Assembly: GCA_003558175.1 (NCBI GenBank)
Contig: PWMO01000175.1
Location: forward strand, 1 to 8,228
Length of the DNA: 8,228 nucleotides
Direction: 5' to 3'
Origin: Spirochaetaceae bacterium
Lineage (GTDB): Bacteria; Spirochaetota; Spirochaetia; DSM-27196; PWMO01
Of the stretch, positions 1-5,849 are shown piece by piece. The notes beneath the pieces were generated by a model, which saw nothing but the letters and a program-made list of their open reading frames with translations, did no database searches and was not told where the DNA came from. The stretch's first letter is position 1; each line of letters starts with the position of its first letter. The position numbers and the translations under genes were made by a program.

Positions 1-637
1 GATGCAGCAGTTGCGTGAAGAGACCAACTTGCTCAACCTGGGCATGGGACAGAACGGAGTGCGCAACTTCACCAACAGCCGCCGGCCAATTCGCACTCCG
101 GATGACCTCCAGGGTCTCAAGTTCCGCGTTATGGAAAACCCGATCTACGTGCGGATGGTAGAGGCAATGGGTGGCGAGGCCATCCCCATCGCGTGGGCCG
201 AAGTCTATACGGCGCTTGATACCGGCGTTGTAGACGGGCACGAGAACCCGGTCAAGATCATCGAGCTCGGAAGCATCTACGAGGTACAGGACTACCTCAC
301 GCTCGACGGTCATGTCTGGAGTGAAGATGCGCTGCTGATGAACGCCGATCTCTTTGAATCGCTGCCGAGTCGGTTTCAGAACATCATTCGCAGCGCCGGA
401 CGTCAGGCAACCTTAGCCGGCCGCGCCGCTGAGACCCTCGGCACATTCGTTACTTCGATGGAAGTGATCCAGCAGCACATGGAGGTGTACGCACCCACCG
501 CTGCGGAACTGCGAATGTTCCAGGACGCCGCTCAGCCTGCTGTTATCGAGTGGCTGGAGGGCGAAATTGGCTCCGAACTGGTTGAACGCATGCTTCAGGC
601 AGTCGCCGAGACCGAAGCGGAACTCGGATACCGCTAA
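1..637 (+). CDS. dctP: TRAP transporter solute-binding protein DctP, C-terminal part (5' end outside window)
   Basis: This is the periplasmic binding protein that delivers substrate to the DctQM membrane unit of a TRAP (secondary, ion-driven) importer. About 211 residues are visible; complete family members have roughly 320-340 plus a signal peptide, so the N-terminal third lies upstream. The ATG at position 2 is an internal methionine, not the start. The family signature is plain: 'GLKFRVMENPIY' (residues 38-49 counted from that Met) carries the conserved ligand-binding Arg at residue 42, followed by 'EAMGGEAIPIAWAEVYTAL' and 'TGVVDGHENP'. The C-terminal helices ('FESLPSRFQNIIRSAG', 'AVAETEAELGYR') also fit. 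The Arg normally clamps a substrate carboxylate, which is in some tension with a neutral sugar substrate. It heads dctQ, dctM and the SDR gene. The family call is firm; the substrate is unknown. Confidence 0.95.
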   Translation, partial: MQQLREETNLLNLGMGQNGVRNFTNSRRPIRTPDDLQGLKFRVMENPIYVRMVEAMGGEAIPIAWAEVYTALDTGVVDGHENPVKIIELGSIYEVQDYLTLDGHVWSEDALLMNADLFESLPSRFQNIIRSAGRQATLAGRAAETLGTFVTSMEVIQQHMEVYAPTAAELRMFQDAAQPAVIEWLEGEIGSELVERMLQAVAETEAELGYR

Positions 638-663
638 TCCCGCCGTCAGATGTGCCGGGCGTG

Positions 664-682
664 CCGATCCCAGACGGATCGG
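664..682 (+). terminator. Hairpin between dctP and dctQ (attenuator or mRNA-processing type)
   Basis: CCGATCC (664-670) and GGATCGG (676-682) form a perfect 7-bp stem with a 5-nt loop (CAGAC), beginning 26 nt after the dctP stop codon. No T-tract follows directly, but a small CGCG-CAT-CGCG stem at 690-700 runs into TTTT (701-704). TRAP operons commonly need more binding protein than permease. A hairpin here could cause partial termination or protect the dctP mRNA 3' end. The structure is seen; the role is inferred. Confidence 0.45.
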
Positions 683-701
683 GCGTCCGCGCGCATCGCG
701 T

Positions 702-716
702 TTTACATCCTGTAAA
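702..716. promoter_or_regulatory. Perfect palindrome TTTACA-N3-TGTAAA upstream of dctQ
   Basis: TTTACA (702-707) and TGTAAA (711-716) are perfect inverted repeats around TCC, ending 26 nt before the dctQ ATG. The symmetry resembles a dimeric repressor operator. The left arm could also serve as a -35 element, with a poor -10 (TGTAAG, 725-730) 17 nt downstream. I cannot name a regulator family. It may instead be part of the terminator-like structure behind dctP. Confidence 0.3.
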
Positions 717-742
717 CCGTATTGTGTAAGCGGAGGAGACAT

Positions 743-1270
743 ATGAATCGTGTTCTTGGCGGGATCAGGAAGGTCTGCGATGCGATCAATCGCGCAGCCT
801 CCTGGTTACTCATTGTATACATGGGTGCAAACACCGCGCTTATCATTATCGTGATCCTTTATCGCATGACCGGCCGCGGTGTTTCGTGGTCTGAAGAGCT
901 GTCGCGCTGGTTGCTGATCGGGATCTGTTTCCTGGGTTCCAGCGTTGCCATGAACAAAGGCGTGCACGTGGGAGTTACACTGCTCGTTGATCTATCGCCG
1001 AGCATACTGAAGCGCGCGCTTGTGTTCATTGCCAACGCCGCGGTAATGCTGTTTCTGGTTTACTTTATCCGCTACAGTTATTTGCAGGCGATCGCATCTC
1101 GACGTTCCGTCGGCGCCATCATTAAGCTGCCGATGATGTACCCATATATGCAGCTGGTAATTGGAGGCGTGCTGATGGCCATCCAGCTGCTGCCCAATTT
1201 GATCGGTCCCCTGGTGCCGGGTGAGGACATTACCAGGTGCATGCTCACCCAGACCCCGGAAGAGGAGTAG
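743..1270 (+). CDS. dctQ: TRAP transporter small permease subunit DctQ
   Basis: This is the small membrane subunit of the TRAP importer, which partners DctM in the inner membrane. The start is ATG 743, with a strong ribosome site GGAGGAG at 732-738. An upstream in-frame TTG at 722 would add seven residues and absorb the ribosome site, so it is rejected. The protein has 175 aa, normal for the family, with four hydrophobic segments at about residues 17-38, 55-75, 85-110 and 130-155. The DctQ signature lies in the middle: 'WSEELSRWLLIGICFLGSS' followed by 'AMNKGVHVGV'. The 105-nt gap from dctP contains a hairpin and a palindrome. The end of this gene (codons Glu-Glu-Glu-stop) carries the ribosome site of dctM, so the two permease genes are translationally coupled. 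Confidence 0.95.
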   Translation: MNRVLGGIRKVCDAINRAASWLLIVYMGANTALIIIVILYRMTGRGVSWSEELSRWLLIGICFLGSSVAMNKGVHVGVTLLVDLSPSILKRALVFIANAAVMLFLVYFIRYSYLQAIASRRSVGAIIKLPMMYPYMQLVIGGVLMAIQLLPNLIGPLVPGEDITRCMLTQTPEEE

Positions 1271-1275
1271 CCTGA

Positions 1276-2568
1276 ATGAGTCCCGGACTTCTTGTCACCA
1301 AATCCTTTATCATCACGCTGCTGATCGGCGTGCCGATTGCGTTCGTGCTCGGCCTGACGTCACTTCTGTACCTGATTTTTGTCGGCAATATGCAGATGCT
1401 CGTTATCGGCAGCCGCATGTTTGCCGGTGTCAACAAATTCGTGCTGCTGGCGCTGCCTTTCTTCATCCTGGCAGGCAGCCTGATGAACAAGACCGGCATC
1501 ACCGAGGATCTGGTGGAGTTTGCCGATCTGCTGGTCGGAAGGCTTCCCGGCAGCCTGGCACAGGTCAATGTCGTGGTCAGTATACTTTTTGCCGGCTTGA
1601 CCGGCGCTGCCGTTGCCGATACCGCCGCCATTGGCTCGATCCTGATCCCCGCCATGAAGAAGCAGGGATACTCGGCGGCGTACAGCGCGGCGGTAACCAC
1701 TTCATCATCAATAATCGGGCCGATTATCCCGCCGAGTATCATCATGGTAATCTACGGCTCGGTGACCGGCCTGTCTATTGGCGCGCTGTTCCTGGCCGGC
1801 TTCATCCCCGGAATCCTGGTTGGCCTCGGGTTGATGGTTATGGCCACCTACTTCGCCATCAAAGATAAGCATCCCCGCAGGACCGAACCGTTCCCTCGCG
1901 AGAAGATTGGGCGTGTGCTGAAACGCGCCATCATCGGCATTATGCTGCCGGTCATCATTATCGGCGGTATTCTCAGCGGCATGTTCACACCCACCGAGGC
2001 AGCGGCCATGGCCTGTTTCTACGCTCTCATTGTGGGCACCCTGGTGCTGCGTCGTCTCTCCCTCAACGACATAAAAGAGAGCCTGCTCGAGAGTGCCGTT
2101 ACCGCCAGTGTCATTCTGCTGGTCATCTCGGCAGCCAACCTGTTCGGTGTGGTGCTGGCGGTGGAACGGGTACCAAACCTGGTGGCGCGCTTCATTACGA
2201 CCGTTGCCCCCAACCCGGTAGTGTTCCTGCTGATGGTCAACGTGTTTCTGCTTTTCATGGGCATGATTATGGAAACCGGTGCAAACGTCGTTATCCTTGC
2301 ACCAATCCTCCTGCCGGTTGCTTTGCGGTTCGGCGTGCATCCACTGCACTTCGCGCTGGTGGTCCTGGTCAATCTCAACATCGGGCTCACGACACCACCG
2401 CTCGGAGTCTGTCTGTTCACGGCCGCTCCAATCGCCCGGGTACGGTACGAGAAGATCTCGCGCGCCGTCCTGCCCTTTGTAGCTATGCAGATTGCGGTAT
2501 TGATGCTGATCACTTTCGTGCCGCAGACCGTCCTGTTTCTCCCGCGTTTGCTGGGAATCATCAACTGA
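1276..2568 (+). CDS. dctM: TRAP transporter large permease subunit DctM
   Basis: This is the main transport subunit, which drives import with the Na+ or H+ gradient. At 430 aa it is full length for the family (about 425-430) and hydrophobic throughout, consistent with about 12 membrane helices. Family landmarks are 'LPFFILAGSLMNKTGI' (60-75), 'GAAVADTAAIGSILIPAM' (110-127), 'GPIIPPSI' (148-155), 'GMFTPTEAAA' (235-244) and 'GLTTPPLGVCLF' (370-381), the last two being the repeated P/T-rich helix breaks of the inverted-repeat core. The start is ATG 1276, five nt after the dctQ stop, with GAGGAG at 1262-1267 inside the dctQ end. The SDR gene follows 66 nt downstream on the same strand, suggesting the imported compound is its substrate or is converted into it. 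Confidence 0.96.
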   Translation: MSPGLLVTKSFIITLLIGVPIAFVLGLTSLLYLIFVGNMQMLVIGSRMFAGVNKFVLLALPFFILAGSLMNKTGITEDLVEFADLLVGRLPGSLAQVNVVVSILFAGLTGAAVADTAAIGSILIPAMKKQGYSAAYSAAVTTSSSIIGPIIPPSIIMVIYGSVTGLSIGALFLAGFIPGILVGLGLMVMATYFAIKDKHPRRTEPFPREKIGRVLKRAIIGIMLPVIIIGGILSGMFTPTEAAAMACFYALIVGTLVLRRLSLNDIKESLLESAVTASVILLVISAANLFGVVLAVERVPNLVARFITTVAPNPVVFLLMVNVFLLFMGMIMETGANVVILAPILLPVALRFGVHPLHFALVVLVNLNIGLTTPPLGVCLFTAAPIARVRYEKISRAVLPFVAMQIAVLMLITFVPQTVLFLPRLLGIIN

Positions 2569-2597
2569 TGCTGTCGAAGCATGTAACAAAGACTGTG

Positions 2598-2619
2598 GAG
2601 AACACAAAGAGAACACAAA
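2598..2619 (+). repeat. Two perfect tandem copies of an 11-mer in the leader of the SDR gene
   Basis: GAGAACACAAA occurs at 2598-2608 and again at 2609-2619, head to tail, immediately before the AGGAG ribosome site. It lies in the 66-nt dctM-SDR gap. The A-rich, unstructured stretch could act as a translational enhancer or allow slippage. Only the repeat itself is certain. Confidence 0.75.
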
Positions 2620-2620
2620 A

Positions 2621-2625
2621 AGGAG
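2621..2625 (+). promoter_or_regulatory. Ribosome-binding site deciding a GTG start
   Basis: AGGAG, preceded by a run of A (AAAAAGGAG), lies 9 nt before GTG 2635. No ATG with a ribosome site exists nearby in this frame, and the SDR family N-terminus ('LDLTGKTAVVTGAGRGIG') begins right here, so the GTG is the start. Confidence 0.8.
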
Positions 2626-2634
2626 TGTACAACT

Positions 2635-3366
2635 GTGCTTGACTTGACGGGGAAGACCGCGGTAGTAACCGGCGCGGGCCGCGGAATTGGCGAGACAATC
2701 GCCCGACTGCTCGCGGAACAGGGAGCAGCGGTGGCAGTGGTCGATATCAACCTTGATCCGGCATCCGGCGTAGCCGGCACCATTCAGTCCGCAGGCGGCT
2801 CGGCCGTGGCACTGCACTGTGACGTGAGCGATCCCCAATCGATCTCCCGCCTGTTCGATGAGGCTGAAGCTCAGTTGGGCAGCGTAGACATACTGGTCAA
2901 CAACGCCGGCATCGGGAATTTCAAGCCGATGCCGGAGGTCACACTGGAAGACTGGGACCGGGTTGTGGACATTAACCTTCGCGGCGTGCATCTGTGCTGC
3001 CAGCGAGCCATCATCCCGATGTGCGAGCGCAAGAGCGGGAAGATAATTAACATCTCGTCAATGGGCGGACAGCTTGGCGGGCTGAAAGTGGCCCCCGACT
3101 ACACCGCCGCCAAAGCGGGAGTGATTGGACTGACCAAGTCCTACGCGCGCTATGGTGCCCGCTACGGGGTAAACGTAAACGCGGTGGCGCCCGGCCCGAC
3201 AGCCACCGAGATGGTTGCCGATCACTTTGACCCATCCAGCGCTCCGCTCGGTCGGCTGGGAACGCCGCGCGATATTGCCAACGCGGTGCTGTTTCTGGCG
3301 TCTTCGATGTCGGACTACATCACCGGAGCCACCATTGACGTCAATGGTGGCATGCTGATGCGCTGA
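2635..3366 (+). CDS. Classical short-chain dehydrogenase/reductase (SDR), putative polyol/sugar dehydrogenase
   Basis: This is a soluble NAD(P)-dependent oxidoreductase of 243 aa, typical for classical SDRs. The Rossmann cofactor motif TGAGRGIG is at 12-19. Asp37 at the end of beta-2 ('VVDIN') favours NAD(H) over NADP(H). NNAG is at 89-92, and the catalytic tetrad is Asn114, Ser142, Tyr156, Lys160 (from 'NISS' and 'YTAAKAG'). The 'NAVAPGPTATEM' stretch and the C-terminal 'TGATIDVNGGML' are usual for FabG-like members. Ser142 and Tyr156 are 14 apart, one more than in FabG. The gene is last in the TRAP operon and converges on a sugar-phosphate isomerase. NAD preference and context suggest oxidation of an imported polyol such as threitol or erythritol to a ketose. 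Sequence alone does not fix the substrate, and automatic FabG labels would probably mislead. Confidence 0.93.
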   Translation: MLDLTGKTAVVTGAGRGIGETIARLLAEQGAAVAVVDINLDPASGVAGTIQSAGGSAVALHCDVSDPQSISRLFDEAEAQLGSVDILVNNAGIGNFKPMPEVTLEDWDRVVDINLRGVHLCCQRAIIPMCERKSGKIINISSMGGQLGGLKVAPDYTAAKAGVIGLTKSYARYGARYGVNVNAVAPGPTATEMVADHFDPSSAPLGRLGTPRDIANAVLFLASSMSDYITGATIDVNGGMLMR

Positions 3367-3377
3367 CAGGCGCACAC

Positions 3378-3411
3378 GCCGGCGGTTCGCAAGAGAACTC
3401 GAGCCGCCGGC
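3378..3411. terminator. GC-rich hairpin between convergent genes, probable two-way terminator
   Basis: GCCGGCGGTTCG (3378-3389) pairs with CTCGAGCCGCCGGC read from its 3' end (3400-3411), giving a 12-bp stem with one G-T wobble and a 10-nt loop. It starts 12 nt after the SDR stop and ends 21 nt before the isomerase stop on the other strand. There is no clean U-tract on either side; only a pyrimidine-rich TCTGCTTCCCTGCTCCTCCT follows on the + strand. Position and strength support a shared terminator. Confidence 0.6.
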
Positions 3412-3432
3412 TCTGCTTCCCTGCTCCTCCTG

Positions 3433-3882
3433 CTATTTCGCCGCCCCACTTGCTTCGTAGTCACAGATGCGCTGCACTTTCGGTCCCGACCTGCCCTGCG
3501 GATCGAAGTCTGCACCCATCCACCTCTCTACCAGCACTTCAGCCACTTTGTGGCCAAGCACCTGCGCGCCCATGCACATGATATTTGCATTGTTGCTCGC
3601 TCGCGCGCGCTCGGCGCTGTACGCGTCCGAACAGAGCGCGGCATACGCTCCGGGAACCTTGTTTGCGGCAATGCTGACACCGATTCCGGTGCCGCAAATC
3701 AGAATACCGCGATCATGGTCGCCGGCAGCCACCCTCTCGGCCACCTCTATCGCTACGTTTGCGTAGATCGGGTCTTCGCTGCCGTAGTCTTTCACCTCGT
3801 ATCCCAGCGCACGCAGCTTCTCGATTACCACGTTCTTTAGATCGCTCGCGTTGGGGTCACATCCTATTGCTACTGATTTCAC
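3433..3882 (-). CDS. RpiB/LacA/LacB-family sugar-phosphate isomerase, probable D-erythrulose 4-phosphate isomerase
   Basis: This is a cytoplasmic aldose-ketose phosphate isomerase of 149 aa, exactly RpiB-sized. The core 'GILICGTGIGVSIAANKVPG' (59-78) holds the catalytic base Cys63, Thr65 and the phosphate-binding glycine loop; 'SDAYSAERARASNNAN' (85-100) is the second active-site segment. Two histidines typical of ribose-5-phosphate isomerase B are absent: the N-terminal G-C-D-H is G-C-D-P here (Pro10), and the later His is replaced within 'ASNNAN' (about Ser97). Those histidines aid ring opening, so the likely substrate is acyclic, as for the DerI/EryI enzymes (D-erythrulose 4-P to D-erythrose 4-P). 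The start is GTG 3882 with AAGGAG at 3890-3895, 7 nt upstream. It is the last gene after dhaK-dhaL on this strand. Family is sure, the exact substrate moderately so. Confidence 0.93.
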   Translation of the reverse strand: MKSVAIGCDPNASDLKNVVIEKLRALGYEVKDYGSEDPIYANVAIEVAERVAAGDHDRGILICGTGIGVSIAANKVPGAYAALCSDAYSAERARASNNANIMCMGAQVLGHKVAEVLVERWMGADFDPQGRSGPKVQRICDYEASGAAK

Positions 3883-3889
3883 GTTATAT

Positions 3890-3895
3890 CTCCTT
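3890..3895 (-). promoter_or_regulatory. Ribosome-binding site deciding the GTG start of the isomerase
   Basis: Read on the - strand, AAGGAG lies 7 nt before GTG 3882. The family N-terminus ('MKSVAIGCD') starts at this codon, so both signals agree. Confidence 0.8.
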
Positions 3896-3940
3896 GTTTT
3901 CTCTGCTGCAGTTTTCTCTGCTGCAGTTTTCTCTGTTGCA
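3896..3940 (-). repeat. Three tandem 15-bp repeats in the leader of the isomerase gene
   Basis: On the - strand the unit TGCAGCAGAGAAAAC occurs at 3925-3911 and 3910-3896 without change. A first copy with a single difference (TGCAACAGAGAAAAC) is at 3940-3926. The array directly abuts the AAGGAG ribosome site and fills a third of the 135-nt gap after dhaL. Each unit contains the PstI-like CTGCAG junction. Possible roles are repeated protein or RNA-binding sites, or a copy-number-variable translation tuner. No coding use is seen. Confidence 0.85.
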
Positions 3941-4017
3941 TGCGTGCGTGTCGGTTATCCGCTGCCTGGTGGCGCACCGGCCATCCGGCCGATACGACGC
4001 AACAGCCCAGCCGGCGT

Positions 4018-4659
4018 TCAACCGATCAGCTGCTGCATCGAGCCAGCCATGGTGTCAAGAATCAGCCAGCACGATGTCGCACCCGCGTCCAGAACACCTC
4101 GCGACCGCTCACCCAGCCGAGCCGAACGCCCGACTTTGGCAACAAGGTCCCTGGTTGACTCCTTTCCCTGCTCCGCGGCCGCCCGCATGGCTTCAAGCGC
4201 CTCGGAGAAGCTTTTTCCGTCGCCAATCGCACCTTTGTAGGCTCCGATCGCGGGGTCAAGCGTGTCAACGAGAGTCTTGTCTCCTACCGTGGCGTTGCCG
4301 AGCCGCGTTATCTCGCCGTAGGCTGCTTGCAGCATTTCGCCGAACAGTTCGGCGGTGATGTCCTGCGCGTCCGCTGCGGTCTTGGCCATCGCCTTGAAGA
4401 ACCCGCCGTAGAGCGGCCCCATCGACCCGCCGATCTCCATCATGAGGGTGCGCCCCAGCGTCTTCAGCGCCTCGGAGAAGCCGCCGTCGGCCTCGATCCG
4501 TTCACCCGCCATGGTGAAGCCCTTGGCCATATTGATACCGTGGTCACCGTCTCCGATGGCGCCGTCTACCTCGCTCAGGTAAGCACGGTTCTCTTTCATC
4601 ATGTCAATCAGGTCCAGGACGATCCTGGCCCCGTCTGCGTTGGCAAACGCCTGGCTCAT
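4018..4659 (-). CDS. dhaL: Dihydroxyacetone kinase-type subunit DhaL (nucleotide-binding subunit)
   Basis: This subunit carries the nucleotide and hands phosphate to the ketose bound on DhaK. It has 213 aa (family about 210). The start is ATG 4659, with AAGGAG at 4669-4674, 9 nt upstream; the frame is open 24 codons further but those residues do not belong to the family. The Mg-nucleotide aspartates are present in 'EVDGAIGDGDHGINMAKGF': Asp32, Asp37 and Asp39, matching Asp30/35/37 of E. coli DhaL. 'IGGSMGPLYGGFF', 'GDKTLVDTLDP' and the C-terminal 'GRSARLGERSRGVLDAGATS' complete the signature. It follows dhaK by 25 nt and is surely co-transcribed. No DhaM phosphotransferase gene lies in the window, so whether it is recharged by the PTS or exchanges ATP directly is open. 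A ketotetrose (erythrulose) substrate is inferred from the neighbours. Confidence 0.94.
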   Translation of the reverse strand: MSQAFANADGARIVLDLIDMMKENRAYLSEVDGAIGDGDHGINMAKGFTMAGERIEADGGFSEALKTLGRTLMMEIGGSMGPLYGGFFKAMAKTAADAQDITAELFGEMLQAAYGEITRLGNATVGDKTLVDTLDPAIGAYKGAIGDGKSFSEALEAMRAAAEQGKESTRDLVAKVGRSARLGERSRGVLDAGATSCWLILDTMAGSMQQLIG

Positions 4660-4684
4660 GTTGCCGTTCTCCTTGTTGTCCGAC

Positions 4685-5692
4685 TCAGACCGCACTCTGC
4701 CGCATACCCATGGAGTAGCAGTCAGCCTCAATCAGCTCTTTCAGCTCTTCGTCCACCTTCATGATGGTCAGGGTTACCCCCATCATTTCCAGCGAGGTGA
4801 AGTAATTCCCCACGTACGGACGATAGATGGAAATGCCCTTCTCTTCGCTGAGAATCTCCGCCACGCGGTTATAGAAGATGTAGAGTTCCATTACCGGAGT
4901 AGCGCCGAGCCCGCTCACCAGCACCACCACCTCGTCCCCGCGCTCAAACGGCAGATCCGGCAGGATGGTTTCCAGACTCATAGCCGCCATCTCGTCAGCC
5001 GTTGCCAGGTCGGTCACCTTTATCCCCGGCTCCCCGTGATGGCCAATTCCAAACTCCATCTTGCCCGGCTCGATTGAGAAGTTGGGCTTGCCGACGCTGG
5101 GAATCGTGCACGGAGTCAGCCCGATTCCGATACTGCGGGTGTTGTCGATCGCCTTCTGCGCCACGCGAATTACCTCGTCGAGATCGGCACCCAGGGCAGC
5201 CTTCGCGCCGCCGACCTTCCACATCAGGACCTCGCCGGCCACGCCACGCCGTTTCTCGCGTTCTCCCTTGGGGGCGCTGGGAACGTCATCATTCGCCACC
5301 ACGGTCTTGACCACGATACCGTCCTCTTCCGCTTCTTCCGCAGCCATCTTCACGTTCATGTTATCGCCGGCGTAGTTGCCGTAGAGACAGGCAACTCCCT
5401 TGCCGGAGTCCGCCGCCTTGAACGCGTCGTAGAACGACTTGGCCGTTGGAGATGAAAAGATCTCGCCCACGGCCACGGCGTCCACCAGGTTCTTGCCGAT
5501 ATAGCCGATGAATGCCGGCTTGTGGCCGCTGCCGCCGCCGGTTACGACACCCACTTTGCCCTCAACCGGTGCGTGCCGGTATTTCAGCACGCGTGGATTG
5601 TCGGTCGCACTGATGAAGTCAGGGTGTGCTTTCACAAAGCCTTTCACCATGTCTGCCACGACGTGATCTGGATCATTGATGATTCGCTGCAT
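4685..5692 (-). CDS. dhaK: Dihydroxyacetone kinase-type subunit DhaK, probable erythrulose kinase
   Basis: This is the substrate-binding kinase subunit, which holds the ketose covalently as a hemiaminal on a histidine. It has 335 aa, normal for DhaK. The start is ATG 5692, with GGAGG at 5698-5702, 5 nt upstream, and the protein begins 'MQRIINDPDHVVADMVKGF' like other DhaK; a longer ORF back to 5731 adds 13 non-family residues. The key residues match E. coli His56, Asp109 and His218: His57 ('GGGSGHKPAF'), Asp110 ('NYAGDNMN') and His219 ('GHHGEPGI'). The usual GGGSGHEP reads GGGSGHKP here (Lys58), and it continues 'FIGYIGKNLVDAVAVGEIFSSP'. This suggests a subfamily apart from classical dihydroxyacetone kinases. 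Co-location with dhaL and an acyclic-sugar isomerase points to a ketotetrose. Apulose or dihydroxyacetone remain alternatives. Confidence 0.95.
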   Translation of the reverse strand: MQRIINDPDHVVADMVKGFVKAHPDFISATDNPRVLKYRHAPVEGKVGVVTGGGSGHKPAFIGYIGKNLVDAVAVGEIFSSPTAKSFYDAFKAADSGKGVACLYGNYAGDNMNVKMAAEEAEEDGIVVKTVVANDDVPSAPKGEREKRRGVAGEVLMWKVGGAKAALGADLDEVIRVAQKAIDNTRSIGIGLTPCTIPSVGKPNFSIEPGKMEFGIGHHGEPGIKVTDLATADEMAAMSLETILPDLPFERGDEVVVLVSGLGATPVMELYIFYNRVAEILSEEKGISIYRPYVGNYFTSLEMMGVTLTIMKVDEELKELIEADCYSMGMRQSAV

Positions 5693-5746
5693 GTTAACCT
5701 CCGCTGCAATAATTGGTATCGGAGCGCTCATTGACGCTGATCTGCC

Positions 5747-5757
5747 CCGACAGTCGG
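5747..5757. promoter_or_regulatory. Odd-centred palindrome CCGAC-A-GTCGG upstream of dhaK
   Basis: Perfect 5-bp arms surround one central base, 55 nt before the dhaK ATG. It falls at about the expected transcription start of the putative promoter at 5766-5794, where a repressor could block initiation. It is short enough to be chance. Confidence 0.2.
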
Positions 5758-5765
5758 ACGCGACG

Positions 5766-5794
5766 ATAGTAGCAGATGCCTCGCCATACTACAA
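5766..5794 (-). promoter_or_regulatory. Possible sigma-70-type promoter for dhaK-dhaL-isomerase
   Basis: On the - strand TTGTAG (5794-5789) and TACTAT (5771-5766) are 17 nt apart. The -35 matches TTGACA at 3 of 6 bases and the -10 matches TATAAT at 4 of 6. Transcription would begin near 5759, leaving a leader of about 66 nt. The 157-nt gap from the EIIA gene is wide enough to hold a separate promoter. The match is weak. Confidence 0.25.
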
Positions 5795-5849
5795 TCGCGA
5801 AGCAACCTCGGTCTACCGGCCCGGGCAGACAGTGCGTCAGGGTAAACGC

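Noticed and set aside
2568..2582. ATGCT-N5-AGCAT inverted repeat at the dctM stop
   Set aside because: It is short and AT-containing with no following T-tract, so chance is likely.
1708..2991. 427-codon open frame on the - strand
   Set aside because: It runs antisense across dctM and the SDR gene, is rich in His, Gln and Cys with no domain or membrane pattern, and has no ribosome site. It is a by-product of high-GC codon use.
2635..3366. Annotation of the SDR as a FabG fatty-acid reductase
   Set aside because: Asp37 favours NAD(H), whereas FabG uses NADPH, and the neighbours are sugar transport and metabolism genes rather than fatty-acid synthesis genes.
3978..3991. CGGCC-ATCC-GGCCG hairpin after dhaL
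   Set aside because: The stem has only 5 bp and no T-tract, and the isomerase gene downstream appears to be in the same operon, so it is not called a terminator.
4327..5077. Overlapping + strand frames opposite dhaL and dhaK
   Set aside because: They are antisense to well-supported genes and have no recognisable motif or start signal.
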